64,000 nucleotides of DNA from Polytrichum commune. Lineage: Eukaryota; Streptophyta; Polytrichopsida; Polytrichales; Polytrichaceae. The translations under genes were made by a program, and so were the position numbers. The notes beneath the pieces are model-generated. The model made no database searches. It saw only the letters and a program-made list of their open reading frames with translations, and was not told the DNA's origin. Positions 21,859-33,332 of this stretch are shown here, in pieces. Positions within the stretch are counted from its first letter, which is position 1; each line of letters starts with the position of its first letter. The DNA is taken from the NCBI GenBank assembly GCA_950295325.1, contig OX485808.1, positions 44,286,527 through 44,350,526 of the forward strand, read 5' to 3'.

Positions 21859-24800
21859 CTAAGATGAGCTTGATGAGCCGCCACCGCCACCAAGCTGTTC
21901 TAACAGTTGTAAGACATTTCTCATCCTTGATTTAGAAATATATGCATCGGATTGCATCTCCAAAAGACGGGAGACTGCACGAATAGTCGCTTTTTTTGTG
22001 AAACTGCCCCCTGCCAGACTAGCCAGGGATGCCCCCATTCTTCCAGTGGCACTCCATTCAACATTACCAATCATCAATGTTGACCTACCAGAGGCACCTC
22101 CCTCACCAATAATATGAATTTTTTTATCATCTTCACTGGAGTCATTAGCCTCATTGACGGTTTTTTTCCCAACCATTGATATTTTCTTCTCATCAGAGGG
22201 GTCAAGAAAGAGAGAATCGGGAGCAACAGAAGCAGAGCAGATGAGCACCGTGTTTGCCTCATAAAGGACATCCACAAGAGTAATGAAGCGGCGTGCTGAA
22301 TTCTCACGACTTTGGTCACCCAGCCGAGGAATCCTGCATTGTGAAAAATGTAAGATAAGGGAGATGGGTCTTAAATGGTTACTTTGTCTGATTAGCCCAC
22401 TTCTTCCAGGAATTGAACTACATAATTGGTACAAGATGGTTACCATATCCAAATCGAGGCTGTAGCCACTTTCCTCATAATTTCGGAGCTCATATGAATA
22501 TCTTATTCATTATCAAAGTCAAGATTCTCGTGCTCATGAAATGGTCATATAGCCCCCCTCAACCCCCATTGTGTTGACTATAAAGCCTAGAATGGTTTTC
22601 ATATTTCGAGCAGACTCCAATTTCTTTTCAACACACGATGCCTTTTTGGTGTTCGTTCTTGGAGGCACACCTTACCACATACCACTCAAATATAGGTGTC
22701 CCAATAAGAAAAGTAACCAAATAAAGGATGTCTACCTTACAAGGGCCTAATTCGGTTACTTATCTTAATCAAACAACTATATTTGAGTGGTGTGGTAAGG
22801 TGTGGATCTAAGAATAGACACCAAAAAGTTATTGCGACTACATGGTCACAATCTGTTAACCATTTTGGGCTCAATAGTGATCAACATAAAAGGCTTGATC
22901 TATAAGATCATCAACAAGAAAGAATCTTCACTTTGATAATGAATAAAATACTTAAATGAGCTTCGAAAAGTTTGAGGAAAATGGTGACAGCCTCAATTTG
23001 GATTTGTCAATCTTCTTGTACTAATTCTGTGTTTAATATCCTTGAAGAAGTGGGTACAGAGCTACAAGTGTCTGCTTTAGGCCCACCTGCTTTAATGATG
23101 AAGAGAGGCAAGAGGCCACTAAAGCTCTAAAGATATAACTTCTGTACATACAAACAGACCATTTTCACTGTCAATTAAAAAACTGTGTACTATTGAATAA
23201 TTAGAAGAATTCATTTGCTTACTATTACTCTTAGACCTGACATTCAAAGTAGTAGCTGCGGTGAAAACTTCACCTTGTACATATAAGGTGCACAGTTGAG
23301 ATGATATTCTTTCAGCTAAAACATTTGATAATTTTCAAATAAAACCTTAGAAAATAAATTTTATTATATTTTACCTGTCAATCAGTAAAACTTTGAAGTT
23401 CCCAGCAAGTGCAAAGTAGTCAGCAGCCCCAAGTGCAGACTCGCACAGAGAAGAAAATGAAGCTCGTGCAATATCTTTCGCAGAAAAAATACTGAACTGC
23501 CTACCCATAGCCACCTTCAAAGATTGGGATGTCCCTTCCACTCCACCTTGTATCAAGGAAAATATGGCAATGGTTAGTAACCACTGGCAAGTTATAAAGT
23601 GCAACTCGTTTTGAGCTTGACCTAGTCATGGCTAATTTCAGCATGAAATATGTATATAGCATGTGTAAAGAGGTAGAAGCACAACCACTTTGAGAACCAT
23701 GAGCCCTGACAGGAGACATATTTTTGGTGGTAGTAGAGTTACCCTCTAACTCAACATAACTTTTGGTCAGGAGTTGATTGCTTTGCATACAACACCTTAC
23801 ATGTTTGGCAAGTTTTCGACTCGTGCTTGGAGGTAATATGGAGGTATAAATGAAGAACAATTTCTATATTGGTTCATTGAGGGTCAAACTCATTTTGCAG
23901 GCCAAGATGGTGCTAAATTGAGTTTGGTCCTCAATGACCTGAAAATGAGTTGCTCTTCATTTAGATTCAAACACTAGTTCCAAGCATGCATCACAAGTGG
24001 AAAGAAATTACTGATCTTGTAGGCGAAACAACCAATGAAAAATCATTGGAAAGTGAAAAGTCACATTGAGTCAAAGGGTAACTTGAGTGTAGCAATTTAG
24101 TAAGAAAGTGAAATTGATGGGTTTTTCTTTAAAATCTCAATGAGTACAGGATGAGGTTGTGCACCAGTGAGCTGCAGAAAAATCTTGTCCATAGTGCTGT
24201 CAACAGATTTCCCCAAAGGGGAGTTGTAGAGCAGACTTGGTCTTTGAGCATGGCGACGCCGATAGTCAATTTCAGTTCCGTCAACTGAATTTAAGCTGTA
24301 GACATTGCAGTACTCCTTTAGCTGGCTGATGAAAGGTAGAAACTGTCCAGGATACACAACCATAAGTGTAGACAGGCAGGTTTTGAGGCATGGAAACTCC
24401 CACTTTTGATGGCTAAATAAAAATGGTCTCATAAACCCATGACCAGAAATTACATTGCCTTTTTAGAAATTGCTGAAAGTGACAAGGCTTACATAGTAGC
24501 TTTAACTTCTATTCTAAAAAATTCACACTACACAAGATATGACCAATCATCTCACTGGCGCGACATGTGTGTTAAAATTGTAATTGAGATCTGAAAATGT
24601 ACAAAAGGTAGTATCAAGTCATTTACATTAATTAAGAAATAACAACTCGAAACAATACCAAGTCAAATTTACCACCCTGTCATACTGTGAAGACCAAAAA
24701 TTTAGGGTTTAGGGTTTCAGCCATGGCAGGAAATCAGACATACAGGCGTTCTTGATTCAAGACTATAATAAGAAATCGATTTTTGAGTGTGTATATGCAT

Positions 24801-27800
24801 ATCTTCCGGAATGAAAGGGCTAGAGCTTTGTGGTGTCTGTATAAACTTATCCAATGGGAACCTGAAAACGTAGTGAAATAACTTGTAGGCTGAAAAGCTC
24901 TGATTTCAGCGGATTTCACACTGAAAAGATATTAGAGACCCAAAATTAGTGTAGTGGGACCCAACTGGAATAAATTGGACCTACAACTATAGGTTACATA
25001 GACGCCAAAATGTGCAGGCCCAATAAAAGGAGTAGATAGAGTTATAATATTGAGACTTACCAGGTGACGATTGAGGCCATTCTTATAGAGTAGATCAGGC
25101 ACAGTGTTGGAGGTGGCAACCACAATCATACCCATAGGCCAGAGAATTTCAAATAGGCGCTTCAGCATGAGAGCATCAGCAACGTCTGTCACTGTGATAA
25201 ACACAAGCACCACATCAACATAGATTGAACAATCAGTGACCTCCACAGTTCCCTGTGATACATTAAAAGGAAAAAGGCTGCAGAACAATGCAACTCGCCA
25301 GTACCAGTTCCTTGGGAAATGGAAAGTGAGGGCAATCTTTGATTTTGACAATCCTGGAGTGTGAATCACTTGCCCAATATTGCAGTCTCCAAGCCCTGTC
25401 TTTCCAAATGCTGATTTGAAAATGAGAAGGAGAGTGTCTTCTAGCATTATCACTAAGGAAATGCAGCCGGCTGATTATCCTCCTTATTATGACAGCATTT
25501 TCATTCAAAACTAAGGCAATGTTGATATTCATATGTTCACGCCAGGAAGTAAAGTGAATTTACCTTTCCACTTGTGTTCCTTGCAATACATGGGAGGCAA
25601 GGAGGCAGAAACTTCTCAGAGGAATGCCATGAAAGAAGTGGCTACCAAAAATTGTTGCCTTGTATTTGTTTCCAATTATTCCCAAGAGTTAAAGAGTAAA
25701 TGAGGTTAAGAATCATAAACCCTTTAATTCATCCAAAAACAGCAAATTCCATTACAGAGGTGGCTACCAAAGATTGTTGACAGATGTTTTGTTGCAAATC
25801 ATTTCCTAGAGATAAAGAGTCCATGAGATTGGAATCACTAACCCTCCAATTCATCCAGACACAACAAATGTGCTTGTTCGAACAACTGCGAGGCCACCTT
25901 CTGGACTGCATTGTCAGCTCTTCCGTGTTTATGAAGCCGCTTGTGCACATCAAGCCTGCCAGCTTCCGGTTAATCCCACTATCAGCAACAAACAGATGCC
26001 TGCCTGCCTGCCTGTATGCATGTATGGAGCATGTAACGATGCAGGAAGGTGACCATGAAACAAGCCAGGGTGCTAAGAGGGAAGCAGACATGAAAGAATG
26101 GAAGTGCATTCGGCTCTTTTGTTGCACGGGGACGTGATTGTAGAAGAGATCCATCAGGAACGTCTTGCCAGTTCCCACAGTCCCATGCAAGTATAACCCT
26201 CGTTTTGTCACTCCCTTGCTCCCCCACCACCTGCAACCAAAAAATTACACCCATCATTTTAGGCAAGAAGTTTTTTAGGTAACAAATTTTTGGAATAAAT
26301 ACACCCACCTTTAAGGCGAGAAAAAAAATTTGTTTGCAACATGAAAGTGGGGCCAAATTGACACTGAATGGCCTTGTGGGGCGGGCACACGCAGTATTTG
26401 TTTACTTTGGTCATTTTGTTGTAATATATGCCAGGTTAGAGACCACATCCGACAGGAGCGAGGTAACCGGCATTCCACTAGAAGAAGATAGGGTCCCATT
26501 TGATGTTTCAAAGTAAAAATATATAGGATAGTAGAAAATTTTAGGATCTGGAATTAATATTGAGGATATACTAGACATATTCCAAGAATATCCAGAAAAT
26601 AAACGCAATATCTGATGAATATGATCATTACTTCATAGCTCCCTGAAAATACCCCTTTACCTCATGTGGTTCAAATCTCTGCAAGGGAGTGACCCTTCCA
26701 TGGACAGGAGGTAGGAGTGCATGTCCCATACTTACCTCCGTTAAACCTGGGTTTACATATGAGCCCAAGTTTGATCAAGAGTGAAGCATCTCTCATTCAT
26801 GCCAATCTACTTACATCCCAACCTACAGTTGGCCTCTCTCTCTCTCTCTCTCTCTCTCCCCCCCCCCCCCCCCCGTCCCAAAAAATACAGCAAATTTTCG
26901 AGGAAGTGAAAGGAGAAATCATGCATACCATGTGTCTAGAAAATCACTAGATAATTGAGAGTGTCTGTGCCTAGTGGTATGACTAGAACAAAGATTCAAG
27001 TAGAAAAGGACTTTCTGAAATTCCAAAATTCGTCCATGCTGACATTCTCAGTTATGTCACATCTCTATGTGGCATCATTGTTCTTAAGGAAACGAGATGT
27101 GCTCAGAACCAAGCAACCAAGGTTATACAGGCAAATTTTGTCTCAAATTTTAGTTGCCTTGGTGCTGCTTCCATCAATTGTATTGAGGTTTTACACCTAA
27201 AATGAATCACAAAGAAAAGGAGAAATTGTAAGTCTCCAGAAACAGGGATATCATTTAGTCCAATTTTTCCAAACAATTCCAGTTTTACTTGAACCTCAGT
27301 TCTAGGAAAATCATACAAAAGAAATATTTACCTGGACTGTTCAGCCTGGCACAAATCTTGATGAAGTTTGTCAAGTGCCTGCACCGCCCTCTCCTATTCA
27401 GAAGCACACAAGCTGGTTCAGATGGTTGCAGACTTTCAGTGCAAACATAGACTCTGAATCATTCAATCCCATACATGAGTCTTGATTCAACTAAGGTAGA
27501 CGTGTGTTATTCAGACACTTTTCTGTCTGCACCCACTTCTCGTACATAATGAATCACATGATTAGTTTGAGATGATTAGCAAATCCAAATCATGCTGGCA
27601 GCCATTTGCCTCATAATTCTTTGAGCTCGTATGAATATCTTGTGCATTATCAAAGTGAAGATCCTTGTGAACATTAAGTGGTCATATTACTGGCTCCACT
27701 TTATGTTGACTATTGAGCCTAGAATGGGTAGCATATTTTGAGCACGTAGTCCAATCTCTTACAAACATGTGTGTCCTTTCTTAGATCCACACCAAACCAC

Positions 27801-28545
27801 ATACCACTCAAACATAAGTGTCCAATTGAGTCCAATGTTAGATTAAGGCCCATCTACCTTAAGAAATGTAGGATTGAGCTCTAAACTGAACAGACTCACA
27901 GATCTGTTTTGCAAGCAATCCATTGACACCTAAAATGACGTGTTAGGTTTTCCTGTATTCGATGGCAATCCATTGTTGCACAAGTCTATACTAGCTGCAG
28001 CAATTCATAACACTCACTCACTATAGTGATCAAGAAATTTTCACTCAAGATGTCCCCCTATGAGAGCACGTTTCTACACATAAGGTATGTGGACCTAATT
28101 CAGTTACTTACCTTAATCAAACACCTATATATGAGTGATGTGTGGCTAGGTGTAGATCTAGGAACGGACACCAATAAGACATGTGTTAAAAAGTGATCTG
28201 GCTCTATGCTTACAATTTGTTAACTATTCCAGGTTCAAAAGTCAACATAATTTCGGGGGAACGTAAGGTAGACAACCCTTATTCGGTTGGTTTTCTTTTT
28301 AGGATACCTATGTTCATAATGAGATCCGAAAATTATGAGGAAAATGACTACGGCCTCCGAGTTGATTTGGATTTGCTAATCTATCTACCTTAAGACCTAA
28401 AAGTAAGAGATAAAATTGAGAGCTGTGAACGCACCTGTGCCAAGTCGCCAGGTTTCAATTCAGCTTTCTTTACAAGCTCATTATAGGCAGCCAAAGGGCC
28501 AGGGCGTCCACTCGAATGCCGTCGCAATTCCCACTTCCTCAACAT
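21859..28545 (-). CDS. AFG1L: AFG1-like P-loop ATPase (mitochondrial AFG1/LACE1 family), 8 predicted coding exons
   Basis: AFG1/LACE1 proteins are mitochondrial inner-membrane-associated AAA-type ATPases linked to turnover of respiratory-chain subunits. Exons in transcript order (minus): 28545-28435, 27393-27332, 26230-26090, 25955-25843, 25191-25061, 24342-24165, 23546-23375, 22333-21859. All junctions are GT-AG, phases agree and the total is 461 codons including TAG. Walker A is GTVGTGKT (74-81), then [14 protein letters not shown], Walker B LLCLDE (135-140), [14 protein letters not shown], and a sensor-like TSN (169-171). The family block [10 protein letters not shown] is followed by [12 protein letters not shown], and [13 protein letters not shown] lies near the C-terminus. 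The protein ends in a Gly/Ser-rich tail. The Met at 28545 is the first in frame in exon 1 and gives a short basic N-terminus ([14 protein letters not shown]). An upstream exon may exist. The exon 6/7 acceptor could also lie a few bases further in, in phase. Confidence 0.9.
22344..22738 (+). mobile_element. TAAGGTAGAC-family MITE in the last AFG1-like intron (forward)
   Basis: Begins TAAGATAAGGGAGATGGGTC only about 11 bases from the acceptor of the last exon and ends GGATGTCTACCTTAC. It is directly followed by a reverse copy, forming a large inverted pair. Confidence 0.8.
22735..23091 (-). mobile_element. TAAGGTAGAC-family MITE in the last AFG1-like intron (reverse)
   Basis: Starts CTTACAAGGGCCTAATTCGG and runs in inverse order through TATTTGAGTGGTGTGG, GGATCTAAGAATAGACACCA, ATCTTCACTTTGATAATGAA and GAAGTGGGTACAGAGCTA to TTTAGGCCCACC. 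Contiguous with the forward copy. Confidence 0.8.
26833..26874. repeat. (CT)n followed by poly-C
   Basis: About 26 bases of CT repeat running into about 16 C residues, in the second AFG1-like intron (26231-27331). Confidence 0.95.
27491..27875 (+). mobile_element. TAAGGTAGAC-family MITE in the first AFG1-like intron (forward), best-preserved ends
   Basis: Left end CTAAGGTAGACGTGTGTTAT, right end GGCCCATCTACCTTAAG. About 385 bp with the complete family order. A reverse copy lies 210 bases further along in the same intron. Confidence 0.82.
28082..28401 (-). mobile_element. TAAGGTAGAC-family MITE in the first AFG1-like intron (reverse)
   Basis: Starts TAAGGTATGTGGACCTAATT and ends about AATCTATCTACCTTAAGA. 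With the forward copy at 27491-27875 it forms an inverted pair inside one intron (27394-28434). Confidence 0.78.
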
Positions 28546-29608
28546 GGTCCACGCATGTCGAAAGCCTGCAAAAAAAAAGAGTCACATATATACCTCAATG
28601 ACAAAAAAACTTGCAACCCAAATTTCTCCTTTCAAACATTTTTTCATTAGGGTTTCCCGTTTGCAAGCACAAAGTTGTTATGAAAATCAAAACAACTCCC
28701 AGCCATTTAACCTACTGAATCTCAAAATGCAAGTAACCAAAGTTTCTTATTGAGTTGAGATTGATATATTACCCTTCCTCAGGGTTAAACATCTTCTCAA
28801 TGCTAACTCAACATTCATTCCCCATTGATTCCACTCATCATAATTCAACCTTTTAGGCCTCATAACTATAACATGTGGAAACAAAAGATTAAAACTGCAA
28901 CCCTATGTTTGGCACGCATTGTTTCAATGGATGTAATTTGATGCTACTGAATCAATGTCAAATCAAGTGTTGATGACATGCATTTCTTCTGCAACTATTA
29001 AATACGGAAGATAAAAACAAACTGCAACCCTCAATTTGGCACGCACATTGATTCAATGGTTATAGAAAGATGCCAGTGAATCAATGTGAAACCAAATGTT
29101 GATGACATGTGACTTTAGAGGCTACAAACAACACAATCAACACTCTGTAACATCCAAAAAAAACCCCACAATTCAGGAAGGACATGTTACCCATTGCAAT
29201 GTGAATGACTCAAGCCTTCTCTGAGTGAATGAAGCCTGGTACAAAGAACTGAAACATAGAGCAGAGAGAAATTCCTTAGCTACAAAACCTAACAGCAATG
29301 AACTTGACCCAAGTTTCTCCAAATTTTCCACCCCAATTTCACCATATCACAACATGGCTACAGTAGTAATTTGGTCATCACCCAACAATCCAATGAAGAA
29401 GAGTATTTGTTATTGAGGCACTTTTGTGATGATGATGTGGCCTGTTGTGGGCCACAGAGAGTAAAGTACAGTAGAAAAGGTCCTTCACTGGGAGATAGTA
29501 CAATAATTTCTCCATTATAGATTAACAATTTGTTTTGAACTTCAAACACTGAAAATTGACATAGCAAATATAACCACTCATGCATTGTTATTTCCATGGT
29601 TTACAGAC

Positions 29609-29676
29609 CATAGAGAAATTGCGGTCGAGGGGGAGTACGGACCGTGCAAGTGCCGAAATCGGACAGGCGACGCCAT
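29609..29676 (-). other. Candidate upstream (5') exon of the AFG1-like gene
   Basis: On the minus strand an ATG at 29676 opens MASPVRFRHLHGPYSPSTAISL, a short Arg/Ser-rich stretch that could be a mitochondrial presequence or 5' UTR. Possible donors exist at 29608 (GTCTGT) and just downstream (GTAAAC), but neither gives the right phase to join the first certain exon at 28565-28435. If this is transcribed as part of the gene, it is either a leader or joined through a further unseen exon. Confidence 0.25.
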
Positions 29677-29802
29677 TGTGGTTGTTGCGGTGGATGCGAG
29701 TGGGGTTCAGACAAGCTATGGCAGCTCTTCTTCTTCACTTACAAACGGCGCTCTTTCTTTCTTTCTTTCTTTCTCACTTCTTGGCGCAAACAATCATTGG
29801 AA

Positions 29803-30118
29803 CATAAGGTAGACCTGTGTTATCTGGGGGCTTTTCTCTCTGCACCCACTTCTCGCAAGATATGAAACACGCAATTAGTGCAAGATGATCAGCAAATCCA
29901 AATCGCACCCATAGACATTTGTCTCATAATTTTTGGAGCTCATACGAGTATCATATTCTTTATTAAAGTGAGGAATCTTGTGGTCATATAGATCCCTCAA
30001 TCATGCTCATTGTCCAGCTTAGCACATTTTTGAACATGTAGTTCAAACTCTTTTAAAATGACATGTCTATTTGGTGTTCGTTTCTAGATTCACACCATCT
30101 TACAACTTAAGTTTTTGT
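29803..30118 (+). mobile_element. TAAGGTAGAC-family MITE upstream of the AFG1-like gene
   Basis: Well-preserved left end TAAGGTAGACCTGTGTTATC followed by CTCTGCACCCACTTCTCGCA. The family order continues to AGATTCACACCATCTTACAA, after which the right end is lost. Confidence 0.75.
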
Positions 30119-32904
30119 TGTTAATTAGCTATATGTTGGTGATTTGATCAATTCAGTCATTCATGAACTAGTCATTTACTTCAAACATAATTGGCTTTCC
30201 CCACAACAAAATACAAAGTGGGCTATGCCACATAATTGGTTGTGACATATTGAACACTTTCATATATTTGAAATGCTTGGGTTGTATCTTTAGGTAGGAA
30301 AAAGGTAGTAGGGTAAGGGTTGCATCATTTGGTACTTAGCTTTAATTTCTAATGTTACTTTAAATTAATTGTTGATGATGTTATCCAACTCTGGTCATTT
30401 CTCTACTGCCTTATTTGTTTTGAAGTTCACAACATTCAGAAACTTGCGTGCGGATTTCACATGCAAATAGCAATGAGTTAAATTCACATGCATTTGCACT
30501 AACATCAACATAATTGCATGCGTCTCCATGCCACACCACATGTCATACTCAAAGATGCCTCTCCAAACCAATCTCTTTTCAAATTTTCAAGATAACCACA
30601 CTAGTGATAGCTATTGGAGTGATGAAGCCACATATGAATGATGATGTAAATTTTAGTGTTCTTCTCATCTTTGACAATTTCATACAATTTGCATGAAGAG
30701 CTTTAATTTTGGCAACATCAATAGGATGCCATGTCATTCTTTTCATTTATGACTTGCTCACCCATGGTCATGTAAAATGAAGTGAGACCCCACTCATTTT
30801 TCAGTCAATGAGAGCTTTTAGAAAGCAGTGGTCATTGTCACTAGCTCGTCACTAGTCATTAGTGTGAACATGCCCTAAGATGTAGTGGAATTTGTTGTGT
30901 TATTGCATGTAGTTGTCTTGTTCAAGGTACAAACGTACAAACAATTGCACTGATATGTTAAACTCACCCGTCTTTTGTTGTAGAGATTATTTCAACAATA
31001 GTTCGTTGACATCAATAATGTGAGTACACATAAATTCCAACCCATATTGAATAGGATATTAGGTTAAGATTATGAACCACATTTATTATCTAGTATTGGA
31101 AATGGTGTGTGTCATGCATATGTGTGTACGTGTATATATATATATACTCTAAACTCTGTAATATTGCGCTTGGGGCAACCAAAGTACATGTGACATTAAG
31201 GAGTTTTGTAGTGTTGATGTGGATGTGTGATAAAAGAGAATTTGGTGTAGCATGTGACATTTTGGAATAACACAAAGTCAAACATTGCAATGATGATAAT
31301 AATTACAATGATGATAACATGATGCATGCAAACATGTGGTTTGAATTCTTTGATGATTCACTTTAACCACAAAGCCCATGATATATGGGAAGGAAACATG
31401 ATAACAAGGATTAATATTTAAACAAAGAACATCCATTTCCTAGGGTATCGGGATGTAAGAGAAGGAGTGACATTAAGGAGGTTGATATTACAGAGTTTAG
31501 AGTGTAAATGAATTATACTTTTATATCCAAATTAAAAGCATTATTACATTATTTTGGGATCCACATGACTTCCCATGAAGATATTGAAAATAGCATGCAA
31601 CACTACCTACACTTGAATCTTATCCAATCACTAGGTTCTCATTCTTTCACTTTTAGTTGTGGGTAAGGTATCTATTGAAAGCATTTGAGAATGTGAATCC
31701 AAGGAGCATAAACTCACTCCCTATGTCCAAGAATCAAGGGAGAAAACATCAAATTGACATAAAGATGTTTTGAAGGTATGTGTAGTTGATCTTTGACTAA
31801 TCATTGCTGCCAAGTGACAAGATAAATTATTTATTTGTAACAACGAGCATGATCTAAAGGTGATATCATCATTTGATTCTTGGGCCTTTGATAGCATGGG
31901 TTGGTAAATAATTTGCACCCACAATATTACACTTGATTTTTTGAAGTGTTGATGTGTCATAGCTCATCGATCTAGCTTCATAGCACCAAAAATGTACAAG
32001 TGTTGAAGTGATTTACCAATGTGATGAGACCTTCAAAGTGCCCACCATATGTAGTTACTAGACCCTTATGCGTATCAGCGATGTGTTTCCTTGTTATTAG
32101 TGTGACTCACAATACGTATCATAAATATTGGAGGTTGATCAACTCAACATGTGACCAATCATCTTGAAGGTAAAACATGTTGCATTGACTTCACTAGGGC
32201 TTCATGTGAGATGGTTTTCTCTTACATGAGATGAAACCTAGAGTCTCCATCACTTCCTTTGCATTTTCAAGTATTCTATTCATGTCAATCAACAACTTTG
32301 CCAAACGTAACTTTATTTTTTTCCCGGGGATGCACTATATGTAATGCTTGTTGATCAAGTGCATTCAACCCTTAAATACAAGGAGGCTATTTGTAAAAAA
32401 TATTGGGTTTGGGACAACATTATATTTTCCAAAAATTCTAAAGCTTTGTATTTGAGACTACCCTACCATTGCTTATAAAATTTAGTATGATCTAACTATT
32501 TATATCCTATGTTCATTTGAGTGACGAAAGGTCCCACAAATGACAAGATTCAAAACTAATTTTAGCAATGAACACTAGAATGGGAATCTTGCAATCAAAA
32601 TTGCACATACACAACCAATATGCTAAGCAACAAAAGAGACTCTGAACACTAGACAATACAAAATTGCCTATGAAATTGCGTTTATATAATATTGCATACA
32701 AAGCTCCCATGTGCATAACATTGCATACAAAACTATGAGTTTACAAGATTGCATAACAAAGTATTTGCAAGGGGTTTGGGATTTTAAGGCCCCATAGTGA
32801 TCGTACGTTTCAACTTTTTTAAACATAGGGAGCAAAAAATCTTACATGTGCACAAAACATGTGCACAACTATCATTTCTTTTTTGGCTAGCAAGGTCCTT
32901 TCTC

Positions 32905-32961
32905 AATATATATATATATATATATATATATGTGTATATATATGTGTGTGTGTGTGTGTGT
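32905..32961. repeat. (TA)n-(TG)n compound microsatellite
   Basis: About 26 bases of TA, a mixed segment, then about 18 bases of TG. Confidence 0.95.
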
Positions 32962-33050
32962 TTAAAAATCCTTTCAAGAATGAGAAATAGTAAGAAATCT
33001 TGAGATACAATCTTACTTAATTGAAAGGAGGTTAGTAGTTCCAAACTTGG

Positions 33051-33332
33051 GGGGTTCACTCGCGAAAATCGTAGAACAACGTGCGATAAAAAATAGGGTC
33101 CAATATATTCATTGTAGATAAATTTTTATAAAAAATGTACATGTAAAATAGGGGATTTTAAAATAATGAAACATGTTTACATGTAAAATACCATCACATA
33201 TAATATTTTTAGGATTTTTACATGTAAAATACCATCACCTTATAATATTTTTTTGCAAGGTAAATACCCCCCCCCCCCAATGAATAGGTCCCGAACGCAC
33301 GTGTATGCAAAATATAAGAGGGAGTGAACCCC
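33051..33332. mobile_element. MITE, GGGGTTCACT family, near-intact copy
   Basis: Ends are GGGGTTCACTCGCGAAAATC on the left and GAGGGAGTGAACCCC on the right, i.e. imperfect terminal inverted repeats. The interior has two to three copies of ACATGTAAAATACCATCA and a C-run near 33267-33278. The copy at 47801-48076 is highly similar in opposite orientation. No coding capacity. Confidence 0.8.

Larger units (their letters stand above)
29677..33050. other. Intergenic, repeat-bearing, no gene seen
   Basis: Contains a (CTTT)n tract at 29753-29774, a partial TAAGGTAGAC-family MITE at 29803-30118, short TA tracts near 31131-31146 and a TA/TG microsatellite at 32905-32961. The remainder is A+T-rich with no frame or RNA that I can recognise. 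Confidence 0.6.

Noticed and set aside
25784-26137. 117-residue plus-strand frame
   Set aside because: Antisense to AFG1-like exons encoding the Walker A and Walker B regions; no independent protein features.
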